Position numbers and translations under genes: made by a program
In this document: positions 46,501 to 56,121 of the stretch, piece after piece
How the letters are laid out: every line of letters begins with the position of its first letter
Numbering within the stretch: the stretch's first letter is position 1
Source: Bacteroidota bacterium
Lineage (GTDB): Bacteria; Bacteroidota; Bacteroidia; AKYH767-A; OLB10
Assembly (NCBI GenBank): GCA_016709725.1
Contig: JADJMG010000008.1
Location: forward strand, 124,001 to 188,000
Length of the DNA: 64,000 nt
Direction of reading: 5' to 3'
Notes under the pieces: model-generated
Database searches by the model: none
What the model was told of the DNA's origin: nothing
Seen by the model: only the letters and a program-made list of their open reading frames with translations

Positions 46501-49006
46501 GAACGGATGCAACTCCTCTGATAGTGTTACAATCACCATAAATCCATTACCTATTGTCGCAGCTACTGTAACCATCAACCCCATTTGTGCAGGAGCCAGT
46601 ACAACATTGCAAGGAGGGGGAGCGAACACATATGATTGGGCATTGTTGAGTAATCCGAGTACAAGTATTGGTACGGGTGCTAACTTAACGGTGAATCCAT
46701 CCACCACAACTTCCTATATTGTTACAGGAACGAGTTCTACATCTTGTATCAATAAAGACACCATTTCAGTTACGGTAAATCAATTACCATTAGTTGCTAT
46801 CACATCAACCAACGATACCATTTGTGCAGGCGATTCAATTCAATTAAATGCTTCCGGTGCTGCAACCTATACATGGACTGTACTTGGAGGTGGTGCTGCA
46901 GGGAGTGGTACACCCATCTATGTTTCTCCTGTAACGAACACCAATTATATTTTAAATGGTACGGATGTTAACAATTGTAGCAATGCAGATACTTTCAGCC
47001 TTACTGTAAATCCAGCTGCTTCTTTAAGTAGTATTAGCGGAGTACTTTCAATTTGTCCGGGTGTTACCAACGTTCCATATTCAGTTGATAATCCAAATCC
47101 AAATAGCAGTTACAATTGGGTAGTTACCAATGGAACTTTACTATCAGGTCAAGGCACAGGTAATGCAACGATTAACTGGGATTCTGCAGGAACAGGAACC
47201 ATTACGGTTACAGAAATGACAGATCTTGGATGTGAATCTTCGCCAGTAGTGCTCACTGTGACCATCAATACTATACTAACACCCGCTGCACCTACAGGAC
47301 CCACATTACTATGTGCGAATGTTGCTCAAGGACAAGTTTATTCAAACTTAAATACGCCAGGATCTACATACAATTGGTTTGCACAAGGCGGAACAGTAGT
47401 GAGTGGAAATGGAACGGGAACGGTGACGGTTGATTGGAATACGGCAGGTCCTGCTATTGTTGCATTATGGTATGAAGAAACGAGTGTTACTGTAGATACT
47501 GTTTGCTTTGGCGTATCAGATACCATTTATGTTAGCATTAGTCCAGTACCTCAAACGAGTGCAATTACAGGAAACAATAGTATTTGCGTGAGTGACACAG
47601 GCTCCTTTAGTGTAACATCAACAAGTGGCTCTACCTACCAATGGAGTATTACAGGTGGTTCTATTCTTAGCGGTAATGGCACATCCTCCACTACAGGAAA
47701 CTGGAGTGGCGCAGGAACAGCTACTGTGACCGTTATTGAAACCAATAGTTTTGGATGTGTTGGTAATCCTGTAAACCTTTCGGTTACCGTTAATTCATTA
47801 CCAGCTGCAAATGCCGGATTAGATGATGACATTTGTATTGGCAGCTCTGCTAATTTATCAGCAAGTGGTGGAATTAATTATTCATGGATTCCTACCTCAA
47901 CCTTAGATAACGCCACCATTGCCAATCCTGTTGCTACACCGACCACAACTACAGCTTATATTGTTTTAGTTACGGATGCGAATGGATGTAAAAACACCGA
48001 TACCGTCAATATTAACGTTAATCCATTACCGTTAGCAGATGCAGGATTTGATGCAGCCATTTGTATTGGAGGTTCCACTACATTAAATGCAAGTGGAGGA
48101 TCGAGTTATAGCTGGAGTCCAGCAACCAATTTGAGCAACACGAATACTTCAAACCCAACAGCGGATCCACAAGCAACGATCACATATTCTGTAATTGTTA
48201 CCGATGCGAATGGTTGTAGTGCTACAGATGTTGTTACGGTTATTGTGAATTCTTTGCCAACTGCTGATGCTGGTATTGATACCCTATTGTGTAATGGAAG
48301 TAGCATCACTTTACAAAGTACAGGAGGATTAAGTTATCAATGGTCTCCCACTACGGGTTTAAATAATCCAACTGTTGCCAATCCAGTAGCAAGTCCATCG
48401 AGCTTAACTACCTACACAGTTGTGGTTACCGACGTGAATGGATGTACTGATGACGATCAGGTGACGATCGATATTAATGCACAACCCAAATCTATATTCG
48501 AGTTAGATTCGTCACAAAATATTGTGGATTGTAATGGTATCAATATTCAAACCATCAATCTAAGTACAGATGCATTAAATTACAATTGGAATTTAGGAGA
48601 TGGATCAACGACTACTGATGATAATACTTCTCACCAATATCCATTCGGATCAAATGCAACCATCACTTTAATTGCATTCAACAACGGCTGTTCGGATACG
48701 AGTACTCTCGTATTAAACTTAGGTGATCTATCGGACTATCTCAAAGGAATTCCAAATACATTTACTCCCAATGGAGATGGAATCAATGAATGCTTTGATT
48801 TAAATGAGAAAACTGATTTTGCAGACTGCAGTAATTGGACAGTTTACAATCGATGGGGCGAAAAAGTATTCCAAAGTGACAATCAGAATAAATGTTGGAA
48901 TGGCAAGAAAAACTCGAACGGAGAACCCTGTCCAACAGGCACCTATTTCTATGTTTTAAAAGTAAACAGCGCTTCGTTTAAAGGCTCACTGATGTTAATT
49001 AGGTAA
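43535..49006 (+). CDS. Giant secreted Ig/PKD-repeat protein with T9SS type B (gliding-associated) C-terminal domain
   Basis: A 1823-residue protein with an intact frame. After a signal peptide (MKNAFRYAQRMALLFVALFVTSNVSA) comes the SHLMGGNLTYEYLG...YRVTLYVYRLCD head that is common to gliding-associated proteins. From ~400 to 1690 lie about fifteen Ig/PKD-like repeats of 70-90 residues with recurring ADAG..CIGGSTTLNASGGSSYSWSP motifs and paired Cys. The last ~85 residues are a type B CTD: IPNTFTPNGDGINECFD, WTVYNRWGEKVFQS and PTGTYFYVLKV. It should be exported by Sec and T9SS and displayed on, or released from, the surface as an adhesin. A UUCG terminator follows. Confidence 0.82.
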   Translation: MKNAFRYAQRMALLFVALFVTSNVSASHLMGGNLTYEYLGINGASGLYEYRVTLYVYRLCDPGSSALPGSMNFGAYQDNPGNPGGPKQLLSSIALPLLSQQFIQPPNANDSCTFLPSVCVEEGIYQNIVSLPSNTTGFYFIADRCCRNNNIANLDNPGGTGQAYYAQVPAPNIVNSAPTFAVAPVPFICAGDTISVLNQAFDADGDLLVYHFATPYAGIANTGQPNPNPPANYVWPIQNITYAAGYSVTSPFGLGDYINIDTATGLASYVAPNTGFYVVAVEIEEWRNGVLIGVTRRDIQLIVITCPVNPPPVISSGSAITYTIQEGQTLCFNVAFTDPNNDSLFMVRNGDIFNSVLTNPPATLNNVSGLGSISSQFCWTTSCAQGRVTPYQFSTVVDDNGCPAKTTNTVYTINVTPAVKPTIINGPDTICANLASGIPYNVTTTSGYTYSWFVTNGNQASGGTTGAIGVNFTGSGNSTISVVAVNPFGCPADTLTKPVFIRALPAAVAGADINFCSGGSAVIGSANTAGVTYSWSPATGLSSSTVSNPTVTLTNGTGLPQSTTYILTTSLNGCTNKDTIVVTTNPFPVANAGSNVSICSGTSAPLGSLPTAGYTYTWTPATGLSNGSISNPVISLTNGNSVPDTLQYVIVLSNTFGCGDSDTVQVIVRPVPTANAGNDITFCSGGSGTIGTGAITNYGYSWSPTGGLGGATASSTSVTLMTSLTVNDTVPFIITTNLFGCLDRDTVNVIVRPIPLSNAGANQLLCSGNSINLGTANTSGYTYNWTPNTGLSNTTISNPTLNLNIAGGAIDPDTLFYVVVSTLNGCTSTDTVQVILSPVPTAAAGNDVTFCSGQTVNIGTTLVSGYGYSWSPATGLSGSTIAQPNLTLTNGGTTNTTNTYVMTVNWFGCIDRDTVLAIVKPLPISDAGTTTSLCNGDTFLLGAAVTSGYTYSWSPGLGLNSTIISNPTLIVSNAGPGVVTQTYTVNTSWNGCNSSDSVTITINPLPIVAATVTINPICAGASTTLQGGGANTYDWALLSNPSTSIGTGANLTVNPSTTTSYIVTGTSSTSCINKDTISVTVNQLPLVAITSTNDTICAGDSIQLNASGAATYTWTVLGGGAAGSGTPIYVSPVTNTNYILNGTDVNNCSNADTFSLTVNPAASLSSISGVLSICPGVTNVPYSVDNPNPNSSYNWVVTNGTLLSGQGTGNATINWDSAGTGTITVTEMTDLGCESSPVVLTVTINTILTPAAPTGPTLLCANVAQGQVYSNLNTPGSTYNWFAQGGTVVSGNGTGTVTVDWNTAGPAIVALWYEETSVTVDTVCFGVSDTIYVSISPVPQTSAITGNNSICVSDTGSFSVTSTSGSTYQWSITGGSILSGNGTSSTTGNWSGAGTATVTVIETNSFGCVGNPVNLSVTVNSLPAANAGLDDDICIGSSANLSASGGINYSWIPTSTLDNATIANPVATPTTTTAYIVLVTDANGCKNTDTVNINVNPLPLADAGFDAAICIGGSTTLNASGGSSYSWSPATNLSNTNTSNPTADPQATITYSVIVTDANGCSATDVVTVIVNSLPTADAGIDTLLCNGSSITLQSTGGLSYQWSPTTGLNNPTVANPVASPSSLTTYTVVVTDVNGCTDDDQVTIDINAQPKSIFELDSSQNIVDCNGINIQTINLSTDALNYNWNLGDGSTTTDDNTSHQYPFGSNATITLIAFNNGCSDTSTLVLNLGDLSDYLKGIPNTFTPNGDGINECFDLNEKTDFADCSNWTVYNRWGEKVFQSDNQNKCWNGKKNSNGEPCPTGTYFYVLKVNSASFKGSLMLIR

Positions 49007-49032
49007 TAAACCATTAATCTCCAACATATTGC

Positions 49033-49056
49033 AAGGCTCCTTCGGGAGCCTTTTTT
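49033..49056 (+). terminator. Intrinsic terminator with TTCG tetraloop
   Basis: AAGGCTCC-TTCG-GGAGCCTT runs into a T tract (to 49056), 27 bases after the stop of the giant gliding-associated gene. It is a textbook stable hairpin. Confidence 0.85.
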
Positions 49057-49106
49057 AATAACTTTTTGTAAGAATTTACGTAGAATGTTGCATATAATTA
49101 ATCGTC

Positions 49107-51101
49107 ATGCAACTCTTAAAAGGAATTATTGCCTTGGTTCTTTTGCTTCTACAGACAACAGTCATGAGAAGTCAATCAACGGAAAGTAATCCGACAAATT
49201 ACGACAACATGAGTTTGGAAGAACTCATGAACGTAAAAATTACAGTGGCATCCATCAAAGAATTAACCCCACGTCAATCGCCTGGAATCATCACGTATAT
49301 AACGGCAGAGGAGATACGAAACTTAGGAGCACGCGATTTAATGGAGGTACTTCGACAAGTACCTGGATTTGAATTTGGAGTGGATGTAGAAGGAGTTGTA
49401 GGAATTGCAGTACGTGGAAATTGGGCGCATGAAGGTAAAGTAGTTTTGTTCATAGATGGAATAGAGATGAATGAAAGTCTGTATTCGACTCTACAGCTTG
49501 GCAGTCATTATCCCGTTGATAATATTGAGCGCATCGAAATAATTCGTGGCCCAGGATCAGCCCTACACGGAGGATATGCTGCTTATGCAGTAATAAAAAT
49601 AATAACTAAAGCTGCCAAAACGGGAAGTCAAGATATTGCTGGCCAATTTTCCCAAAGTACAACTCAAAATGGCATATCGAATTCAAACGTCAACCTTTAC
49701 TATAGCAAAAAAACCGAAAAGTCAGGATTTTCCATAAAACTAAATGGGACTAAATCATTACGTAGTCATTCTTTGTATAAAGATGTATATGGCAATGGAT
49801 ATGACATGAGTAAAAATAGCGATTTGAAAAATATATTTATTAATGTTAGCGGGAACATTGGCAAACTTCAATTTAGAATTATAAGTGACAACTACACCAT
49901 ACAAGGCAGGGACAATTATGTAGCTATAGCAAATGTTAAAAGCATTTGTCAATTTACATCTAACAATATTGAAGCAAAATACGAAATTAAGGCCAATAAA
50001 AAATTCAAAATAATTCCACGCATTGTAGTAAGCAAACAATATCCGTGGAGTACTCCCAAAAAATCTATTGATGTGGACACAGACCCTTTCCTAAAGAATA
50101 CAGTGAGTATACTTGGCGCTATCAATACGGTAAATGATTTTAATGAAAATATTAATTTAAGTTCAGGTATCACACTTAAAAGAGAAACTTCAACCAACGA
50201 ATTAGAAAACGAAGTATTTCAAACAACTGGGACAAATAAATTCGTCAATGAAAACATTTCCCTTTTCTCTCAAGCGCTCTTTTCAACTAAATGGTTTAAC
50301 ATTACTGGAGGCTTACGTTTTAATTACAACAAACGCTATGAAAATGCTTTAGTACCCAGAATTGGAATTACAAGAGAATTTAGAACCTCACATATCAAAG
50401 CTTTATACTCAAGAGCTTTTAGAGCACCCAGTACAGAAAACATTGACCTTGGATTCCATATAAGACCTGAATTTACAGATGTCATGGAAATAGAAGGCGG
50501 ATTTAAAATCACATCGGATGCATACATTACAATAAATGCATTTCACATGCAAACTCGACATCCCATAGTATATTATGTTGAACCCATCACGGATGAAGAC
50601 GCCTATACAAACTTAAGCTCAACAGGTTCTGACGGAATAGAGATGGTTGTTCAAATCAAGAAAAAATGGGGAGGTGTTGACATTAACGGCTCGTTCTATA
50701 ACTCGAAAGATGGAGATGATGTTCAGATTTATTCTGTGCCTGGAAAAGAGAACACACACTTGGGCCTTGCCAAATATAAAGCAAACTTCTCAGCTCACTA
50801 TTTAATTACGTCTTCTATACAAGTAGGGAGTAACTTAAACTGGTTATCGCCTCGTTATGGTATTGGAGAAGTTTACACTGTTGATGAAATACCCGTTTAT
50901 ACCAAATACCCCAGTTTCGTACTACTTAATGCACACATAGAGTATAGAGTGAAAAAAATCAAAGGATTAACTATACGATTTGGCATAAGGAACATCTTGA
51001 ATGATGAAGAGCTTTTCATTCAACCTTATAGCAGCAATCATGCTCCATTGCCAGGAATGCAAAGAGAGTATCAATTAAAAATTACACTGCAAAATTTCTA
51101 G
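49107..51101 (+). CDS. TonB-dependent receptor-like outer membrane protein
   Basis: A 664-residue protein with an N-terminal signal (MQLLKGIIALVLLLLQTTVMRSQ). The plug domain (~35-160) has LEELMNVKITVASIKELTPRQSPG, GARDLMEVLRQVPGFEF and NIERIEIIRGPGSALHGGYAAYAVI. The rest is a ~500-residue beta barrel ending in LKITLQNF (terminal Phe). No SusD partner follows; it is followed by YfiR-like, hybrid kinase and regulator genes with gaps of 4-43 bp. This points to a sensory or signal-transducing receptor rather than a polysaccharide importer. The ligand is unknown. Confidence 0.8.
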   Translation: MQLLKGIIALVLLLLQTTVMRSQSTESNPTNYDNMSLEELMNVKITVASIKELTPRQSPGIITYITAEEIRNLGARDLMEVLRQVPGFEFGVDVEGVVGIAVRGNWAHEGKVVLFIDGIEMNESLYSTLQLGSHYPVDNIERIEIIRGPGSALHGGYAAYAVIKIITKAAKTGSQDIAGQFSQSTTQNGISNSNVNLYYSKKTEKSGFSIKLNGTKSLRSHSLYKDVYGNGYDMSKNSDLKNIFINVSGNIGKLQFRIISDNYTIQGRDNYVAIANVKSICQFTSNNIEAKYEIKANKKFKIIPRIVVSKQYPWSTPKKSIDVDTDPFLKNTVSILGAINTVNDFNENINLSSGITLKRETSTNELENEVFQTTGTNKFVNENISLFSQALFSTKWFNITGGLRFNYNKRYENALVPRIGITREFRTSHIKALYSRAFRAPSTENIDLGFHIRPEFTDVMEIEGGFKITSDAYITINAFHMQTRHPIVYYVEPITDEDAYTNLSSTGSDGIEMVVQIKKKWGGVDINGSFYNSKDGDDVQIYSVPGKENTHLGLAKYKANFSAHYLITSSIQVGSNLNWLSPRYGIGEVYTVDEIPVYTKYPSFVLLNAHIEYRVKKIKGLTIRFGIRNILNDEELFIQPYSSNHAPLPGMQREYQLKITLQNF

Positions 51102-51112
51102 GACACAGTTCA

Positions 51113-51673
51113 ATGCTTCAGTTGTTACAATATATCTATAGATTAAAAATGACTAGCATCTATGCTAGCATTTTACTCGTATGTTGTTCAGCGATTCCGG
51201 CGTCGAACGCTCCCGGGCCTAATAATGAAAATACCATTAAAGCATTGTTCATATACAACTTTACAAAACAAATAGAATGGCCTAGTTCCAATTTAAACAA
51301 ACCAACTTTTCAAATTTGTGTAATAAACGATTTAGAAATAGCCGACAAACTAAATGAAATAGTAAAAGGTCGAAAATTTTCAGATAAAAATTTTGAAGTA
51401 AAAAACATTTCGAAAATAAAGGAAGCTATAGGCTCTCAAATTTTGTTTATTCCTAGATCGAAATGGAAAAAAATAGAAAGCGAAATTAATTCCATTTCGC
51501 ATGATGGACTACTAATTATTACAGAAGAAAAAAACATACCTAACTCCTTTTCTAGTATAAATTTAATTGAGATAAACGAACAAATGCGTTTTGAGATCAA
51601 TCAAAATACCACTAAAAAACAAAATTTAAAAATTAGTAATAGTCTCATAAAGTTAGCATTTAACGCACAATAA
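51113..51673 (+). CDS. YfiR-family periplasmic protein (DUF4154)
   Basis: A 186-residue protein; the signal sequence is MTSIYASILLVCCSAIPASN, so the start may be the Met at residue 13 rather than the first ATG. The family opening motif ENTIKALFIYNFTKQIEWPS is clear, followed by ICVINDLEI and LIITEEKNIPNSFSSINLIEIN. YfiR is a periplasmic repressor of a membrane signalling protein in Pseudomonas. Here the gene sits 4 bp before a membrane-bound hybrid kinase, so it could relay or restrain signal from the receptor to the kinase (inference). Confidence 0.8.
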   Translation: MLQLLQYIYRLKMTSIYASILLVCCSAIPASNAPGPNNENTIKALFIYNFTKQIEWPSSNLNKPTFQICVINDLEIADKLNEIVKGRKFSDKNFEVKNISKIKEAIGSQILFIPRSKWKKIESEINSISHDGLLIITEEKNIPNSFSSINLIEINEQMRFEINQNTTKKQNLKISNSLIKLAFNAQ

Positions 51674-51677
51674 TACT

Positions 51678-54600
51678 ATGAACTCGGATCAAAAAAGTGC
51701 TTTTAGAAAAATAGACCGGAAGATCTATGTTGTGTTTTTTCTTGTTATAGTCATAGCAAGTATTAACGCTTTAATTAGTACACTGACTATCAAAAAAAGT
51801 CATCATGTTACTAGTGATTTAGTCAATAACACCAATCCATCGATGGAAGCTTTGACAAGGTTCAACCTTTTGGTTACCACTTCAAAAATGCTAACTACGA
51901 ATTGGGTATACTTACCAACGAACAATGCTGACAAAGATAGCCTCAGAAATATTAATAGCATGGTCTATGTAGAATTACATGGCAGAATGAATGGCTTAAT
52001 GGGCTATTGGAAAGATACTACTCATATTGCAAAAATGAATTCAATTTTCAATGAATACAATGAGCTGACAACTTACCAAACTCAAATCATGAGATTACTA
52101 AGTGATTTTGATGACTATCAAGATCCCTTAAAAATGTTTTCTGCAGGTGAGATCTTAGAGAGAGAAGTGATCCCGCGTTCAGAAAAAATTACTGAAGATT
52201 TAAGAATTATCATGGTGAAAAGGTCTGAGATGGCCGCTAAACAACAAGATGAAATGTTGTATAGCTTCAATTCTTTGATGGTGATGGTGCTGGGTTTTGC
52301 AATTTTAATTATTCTATCAATTCTATTTTTAGCATACATTCTCATGCGATCATTCATTGTTCCAGTACTTACAGTACGTGGAATAATTATGCGTATGGGC
52401 CAAGGTGAACTCCCAGAATTAAAAATGAAATTTCCAAAAAATGCAGTGGGTGAAATGATGCAGGCATTGCGCTTTATGGTAGAAGGGTTTCGTCAAACAT
52501 CCACCTTTGCTGAAGAAATTGGCAAAAGCAACTTCGACCATCCATACAAACCATTATCTGCAAATGACGTTCAAGGCCATGCACTTTTACAAATGAGAAA
52601 TCAATTGAAAGCAGCTTATGAAGTAGAAGCGAGAAGAACATGGTTGGTAGAAGGACTTTCAGAACTCAATGAAATCATGAGAGCCAATCAAGAAGATTTC
52701 AATGTATTACTCGATCGTATCATTGATAAAATTGTAGATAGATTAGAAGTACAACAAGCTGCAATTTTCCTTCTGCATAATGATGATCTTAACGACTTAC
52801 ATATTCAATTGGGAGCTTACTATGCTCTCAACAACAAAATTTTAAACAGTAGACGCTACGAATTAAAAGAAGGATTAATTGGACAGGCCATTGCATCAAA
52901 CAAAACAATTGAGATGAATGAAGTGAGCGATCCTTACTTCACCATTGATACAGGAATGGGCGAATCCAAATCATGTAGCATCATCATCATTCCGCTAATC
53001 ACCAGTGGAAAAGTTGTAGGAGCCATTGAAGTAGCATCTGTAAAACCTTTTACTTCGGCTAAAAGAGAAATGCTTGAAAAAATGGCTGAACCCATCGCAG
53101 CAAGTCTATTTAGCTTACGTGCTAATCTGATTACTACTCAATTATTAGAAGAATCTAGGAAACAAGCCGACGAATTAGTTTATCAAGAACAAGAATTGCG
53201 TAAGATTAACAATGAGCTCACTAAACAATCTCAACTACTTCGTCAATCCGAAGAAGAGATGAAGTCACAACAAGAGGAGCTTCAACAAGTAAACATTGAA
53301 CTTCAAGATAAGGCACAATTACTACAACAACAAAACGTAGAAATCGAAGATGCTCGAGTGAGTTTAGTTTTTAAAGCAGAGCAATTGGAACAAAGTAATA
53401 AATACAAATCAGCGTTCCTTGCCAATATGAGTCATGAGTTACGTACTCCACTCAACAGTATTTTAATTTTAGCAAAATTGTTGGCAGACAATAAAACCAA
53501 AAACCTGTCCGACAAACAAACGGAGCATGCAACCATTATCCATAAGTCAGGTAGCGACTTATTAAACTTAATTAATGAAATTCTTGATTTATCAAAAATT
53601 GAAGCAGGAAAAATTGAATTCGAAAACGAAGTCTTTGATCTAAAATTTGTGGCTGATGATATCCGAATGCTTTTCAAAGAATATGCTGCTGATAAGAAAA
53701 TAAATTTTGAAATCAATCAACCTAAATCATCCGTTTGTGTTAACACCGACAAAACTCGTTTAGAGCAAGTAATTAAAAATTTACTTTCAAACGCGTTCAA
53801 GTTTACACCAGAAGAAGGTACTGTATCGTTTACCATCGCGTTGGCACCGCCAGATGCAATCTTCAAAGAAAAATCACTTCTTCAGTCCGAAGGAGTAGTA
53901 AGTCTATCGGTTAAAGATACAGGCATTGGCATACCAGAAGATAAGCAGAAGCAAGTATTTGAAGCATTTCAACAAGCGGATGGTTCCACAAGTAGAAAAT
54001 TTGGTGGAACAGGATTAGGACTTGCTATTAGCAGAGAATTGGTAAACATGATGGGGGGCGAAATCACATTGGAAAGTATAGAAGGAGCAGGAAGTACATT
54101 TACAATACACTTATCGTTATCGTCTCAATCGCCAGGTGAAGAACACACATCTTCCTTTGTAAAAACAGTGCAATCGTCTATCCCAGAAGTAGAAAAAATA
54201 AGTATTTCTGCTTCTGATGAAGATACGGCCTATGACATCAATGAAATTCGCGATGATCGAAATAATATTCAAGAGAAGGATAAAGTAATTCTCATTGTAG
54301 AAGACGACTATGTGTTTGCGCGCATGCTCATGAATCAATGTCATCGCTTTAATTATAAAGCAGTCATTGCATTACAAGGGGATCAAGGATTGAGTTATGC
54401 TAGCAAATACAAGCCATATGCTATCATACTTGACTTAAGGCTGCCTGTTATTGATGGATGGACTGTATTAAAAAGACTAAAGGAAAACGTGGAACTAAAA
54501 AGAATTCCTGTCCATATTATCTCTTCTGTTGATAAAAGTCAATTGGGTTTGGCCATGGGAGCTACCAGTTATTTACATAAACCAGCAGGTAAACAAGAAA

Positions 54601-55412
54601 TGGAAGAGTTGTTCCGAGTGATTGACCCCATTCATCAAGAACATAAAAAATTATTAGTTCTTGGAAGTGAAAATCAAGAAGTAAATAGCATAATTCAAAA
54701 ACTGAATCAGAAAAATATAGAGGTTAAATGTGCTATTACGCTAGATGAATGTGAAGAACTCGCTAAAAACGATCACTTCTCTGGCTTGATTTTAACCACG
54801 CAACAAAATAATGAAGATTGGCTATCTAATTCGACGCAATTCCAACAACTCAAAAATATTCCTGCACTCATCTTCGAAAACAACAGCGAAGATTTCATGC
54901 TTGAAATTGACAACCTCATTAGTAATGATCTGATCAAAACAAGAGAAAGTGTACTTGATGCAGCTGGAAGTTTCTTGAACGAAGTTGAAAAGGGAAATAA
55001 ATTTTCCAAAGAAGTAAATACTCGAATGGAAAACATGTTAACAGGTAAAACGGTGCTTATCGTTGATGATGACATGAGAAACATTTACTCACTCACGAAT
55101 ATCTTAGAACAAGAGCGAATTATAGTGATTTGCGCATACGATGGAATACAAGCTATCGATCGATTAAGAGAGAATCCACAAATTGATTTGGTGCTGATGG
55201 ATATCATGATGCCGAATATGAATGGATATGAAGCCACACAAAAAATAAGAAAGAATCCAGAGTGGGAACATCTTCCTGTAATCGCAGTCACAGCAAAAGC
55301 GATGAATGGTGATCGTGAAAAAAGCATTGAAGCTGGGGCATCCGATTATCTGACCAAACCCATTAATGCGGATCAATTAATTTCTCTCATGAAAGTATGG
55401 ATGTACAAATAA
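51678..55412 (+). CDS. Hybrid sensor histidine kinase (HAMP-GAF-HisKA-HATPase-REC-REC)
   Basis: A 1244-residue kinase. TM1 is at ~15-35 and TM2 at ~205-228, enclosing a helical periplasmic sensor of ~165 residues. HAMP at ~228-280 and GAF at ~345-480 follow, then a Gln-rich coiled coil (~490-575). The HisKA His is residue 586 in MSHELRTPLNSIL. HATPase motifs are NLLSNAFKFTPE, DTGIGIPEDKQ and GGTGLGLAIS. The first receiver has its phospho-acceptor at Asp919 (ILDLRLPVIDG). A middle receiver-like segment (~990-1090, KKLLVLGSENQEV...GLILTTQQN) lacks the Asp. The last receiver has Asp1175 (VLMDIMMPNMNG). It is transcribed with the receptor, YfiR and regulator genes. Confidence 0.88.
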   Translation: MNSDQKSAFRKIDRKIYVVFFLVIVIASINALISTLTIKKSHHVTSDLVNNTNPSMEALTRFNLLVTTSKMLTTNWVYLPTNNADKDSLRNINSMVYVELHGRMNGLMGYWKDTTHIAKMNSIFNEYNELTTYQTQIMRLLSDFDDYQDPLKMFSAGEILEREVIPRSEKITEDLRIIMVKRSEMAAKQQDEMLYSFNSLMVMVLGFAILIILSILFLAYILMRSFIVPVLTVRGIIMRMGQGELPELKMKFPKNAVGEMMQALRFMVEGFRQTSTFAEEIGKSNFDHPYKPLSANDVQGHALLQMRNQLKAAYEVEARRTWLVEGLSELNEIMRANQEDFNVLLDRIIDKIVDRLEVQQAAIFLLHNDDLNDLHIQLGAYYALNNKILNSRRYELKEGLIGQAIASNKTIEMNEVSDPYFTIDTGMGESKSCSIIIIPLITSGKVVGAIEVASVKPFTSAKREMLEKMAEPIAASLFSLRANLITTQLLEESRKQADELVYQEQELRKINNELTKQSQLLRQSEEEMKSQQEELQQVNIELQDKAQLLQQQNVEIEDARVSLVFKAEQLEQSNKYKSAFLANMSHELRTPLNSILILAKLLADNKTKNLSDKQTEHATIIHKSGSDLLNLINEILDLSKIEAGKIEFENEVFDLKFVADDIRMLFKEYAADKKINFEINQPKSSVCVNTDKTRLEQVIKNLLSNAFKFTPEEGTVSFTIALAPPDAIFKEKSLLQSEGVVSLSVKDTGIGIPEDKQKQVFEAFQQADGSTSRKFGGTGLGLAISRELVNMMGGEITLESIEGAGSTFTIHLSLSSQSPGEEHTSSFVKTVQSSIPEVEKISISASDEDTAYDINEIRDDRNNIQEKDKVILIVEDDYVFARMLMNQCHRFNYKAVIALQGDQGLSYASKYKPYAIILDLRLPVIDGWTVLKRLKENVELKRIPVHIISSVDKSQLGLAMGATSYLHKPAGKQEMEELFRVIDPIHQEHKKLLVLGSENQEVNSIIQKLNQKNIEVKCAITLDECEELAKNDHFSGLILTTQQNNEDWLSNSTQFQQLKNIPALIFENNSEDFMLEIDNLISNDLIKTRESVLDAAGSFLNEVEKGNKFSKEVNTRMENMLTGKTVLIVDDDMRNIYSLTNILEQERIIVICAYDGIQAIDRLRENPQIDLVLMDIMMPNMNGYEATQKIRKNPEWEHLPVIAVTAKAMNGDREKSIEAGASDYLTKPINADQLISLMKVWMYK

Positions 55413-55455
55413 AATTTAATTTAAATCTTGGCACACATCAGAATAAAAAAACTAG

Positions 55456-55932
55456 ATGAATAACAAAACAATTCCGTACTCTCAGAGTATAACATCAACC
55501 CTTATTGGATTACCTATGCAAAAAGATTCCATATTACTACTTGTAGATGACAGACCCGAAAATCTACTTGCCCTAGAAAGTATTCTTAATGAAGACCATC
55601 GCAAATTTTTAACTGCAACAAGTGGTAGTGAAGCTTTGATTATGACTGACATGGAATATATCGACATAATTTTATTAGACTTCCATTTAGGCGAAATGAA
55701 TGGTATCGACGTTGCTCGACAATTGAGAAAACGACCAGCAACAGCTCATATTCCCATCATTTTAGTAACCGCAATTTCGAAACGTGAAACTTTATCCTTG
55801 GAAGAATTTGAAGTTGGAACCATTGACATATTGCACAAACCTCTTGACTTTGCAGAAACAAGAGCAAAAGTAAGTCTATATGAAGAAATGTCTTTATTGA
55901 GAAGACAGTGCTTAAACAAGAAAAATCAATAG
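55456..55932 (+). CDS. Single-domain response regulator
   Basis: A 158-residue protein that is only a receiver domain with a ~22-residue leader and short tail. The acidic pocket is LLLVDDRPENLLALE, the phospho-acceptor is Asp75 (IILLDFHLGEMNG), and the Lys is in LHKPLDFAE. No DNA-binding or enzymatic output is fused, so it probably acts as a phospho-relay or protein-interaction output for the kinase 43 bp upstream. The DDRPENLLALESIL opening is like regulators paired with hybrid kinases. A terminator follows at 55954. Confidence 0.85.
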   Translation: MNNKTIPYSQSITSTLIGLPMQKDSILLLVDDRPENLLALESILNEDHRKFLTATSGSEALIMTDMEYIDIILLDFHLGEMNGIDVARQLRKRPATAHIPIILVTAISKRETLSLEEFEVGTIDILHKPLDFAETRAKVSLYEEMSLLRRQCLNKKNQ

Positions 55933-55953
55933 TTTAGGTCTATCAAAATTTAT

Positions 55954-55984
55954 AAACCTGTCATTAACAATGACAGGTTTTTTT
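55954..55984 (+). terminator. Intrinsic terminator of the receptor-kinase operon
   Basis: A perfect 12-bp stem AAACCTGTCATT / AATGACAGGTTT with an AAC loop, followed by four further T bases, 22 bases after the regulator stop codon. Confidence 0.8.
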
Positions 55985-56072
55985 ATTTTATACCAACACT
56001 ACCTATTAAGATTACTCCTAAGTTCAAATGTAAGTCTATGTAGGTCGGCATAATACAATATTTTTAATAAAC

Positions 56073-56103
56073 TTGAATACTATTGTAAATGGTATTATCT
56101 TTA
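56073..56103 (+). promoter_or_regulatory. Promoter candidate for the deiminase gene
   Basis: TTG (56073-56075), 20 bases, then TATCTTTA (56096-56103) match -33/-7 with one mismatch. The position would exclude the upstream ATG at 56089 and supports the start at 56122. Confidence 0.35.
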
Positions 56104-56121
56104 GCTGATCAAACTCTACCT

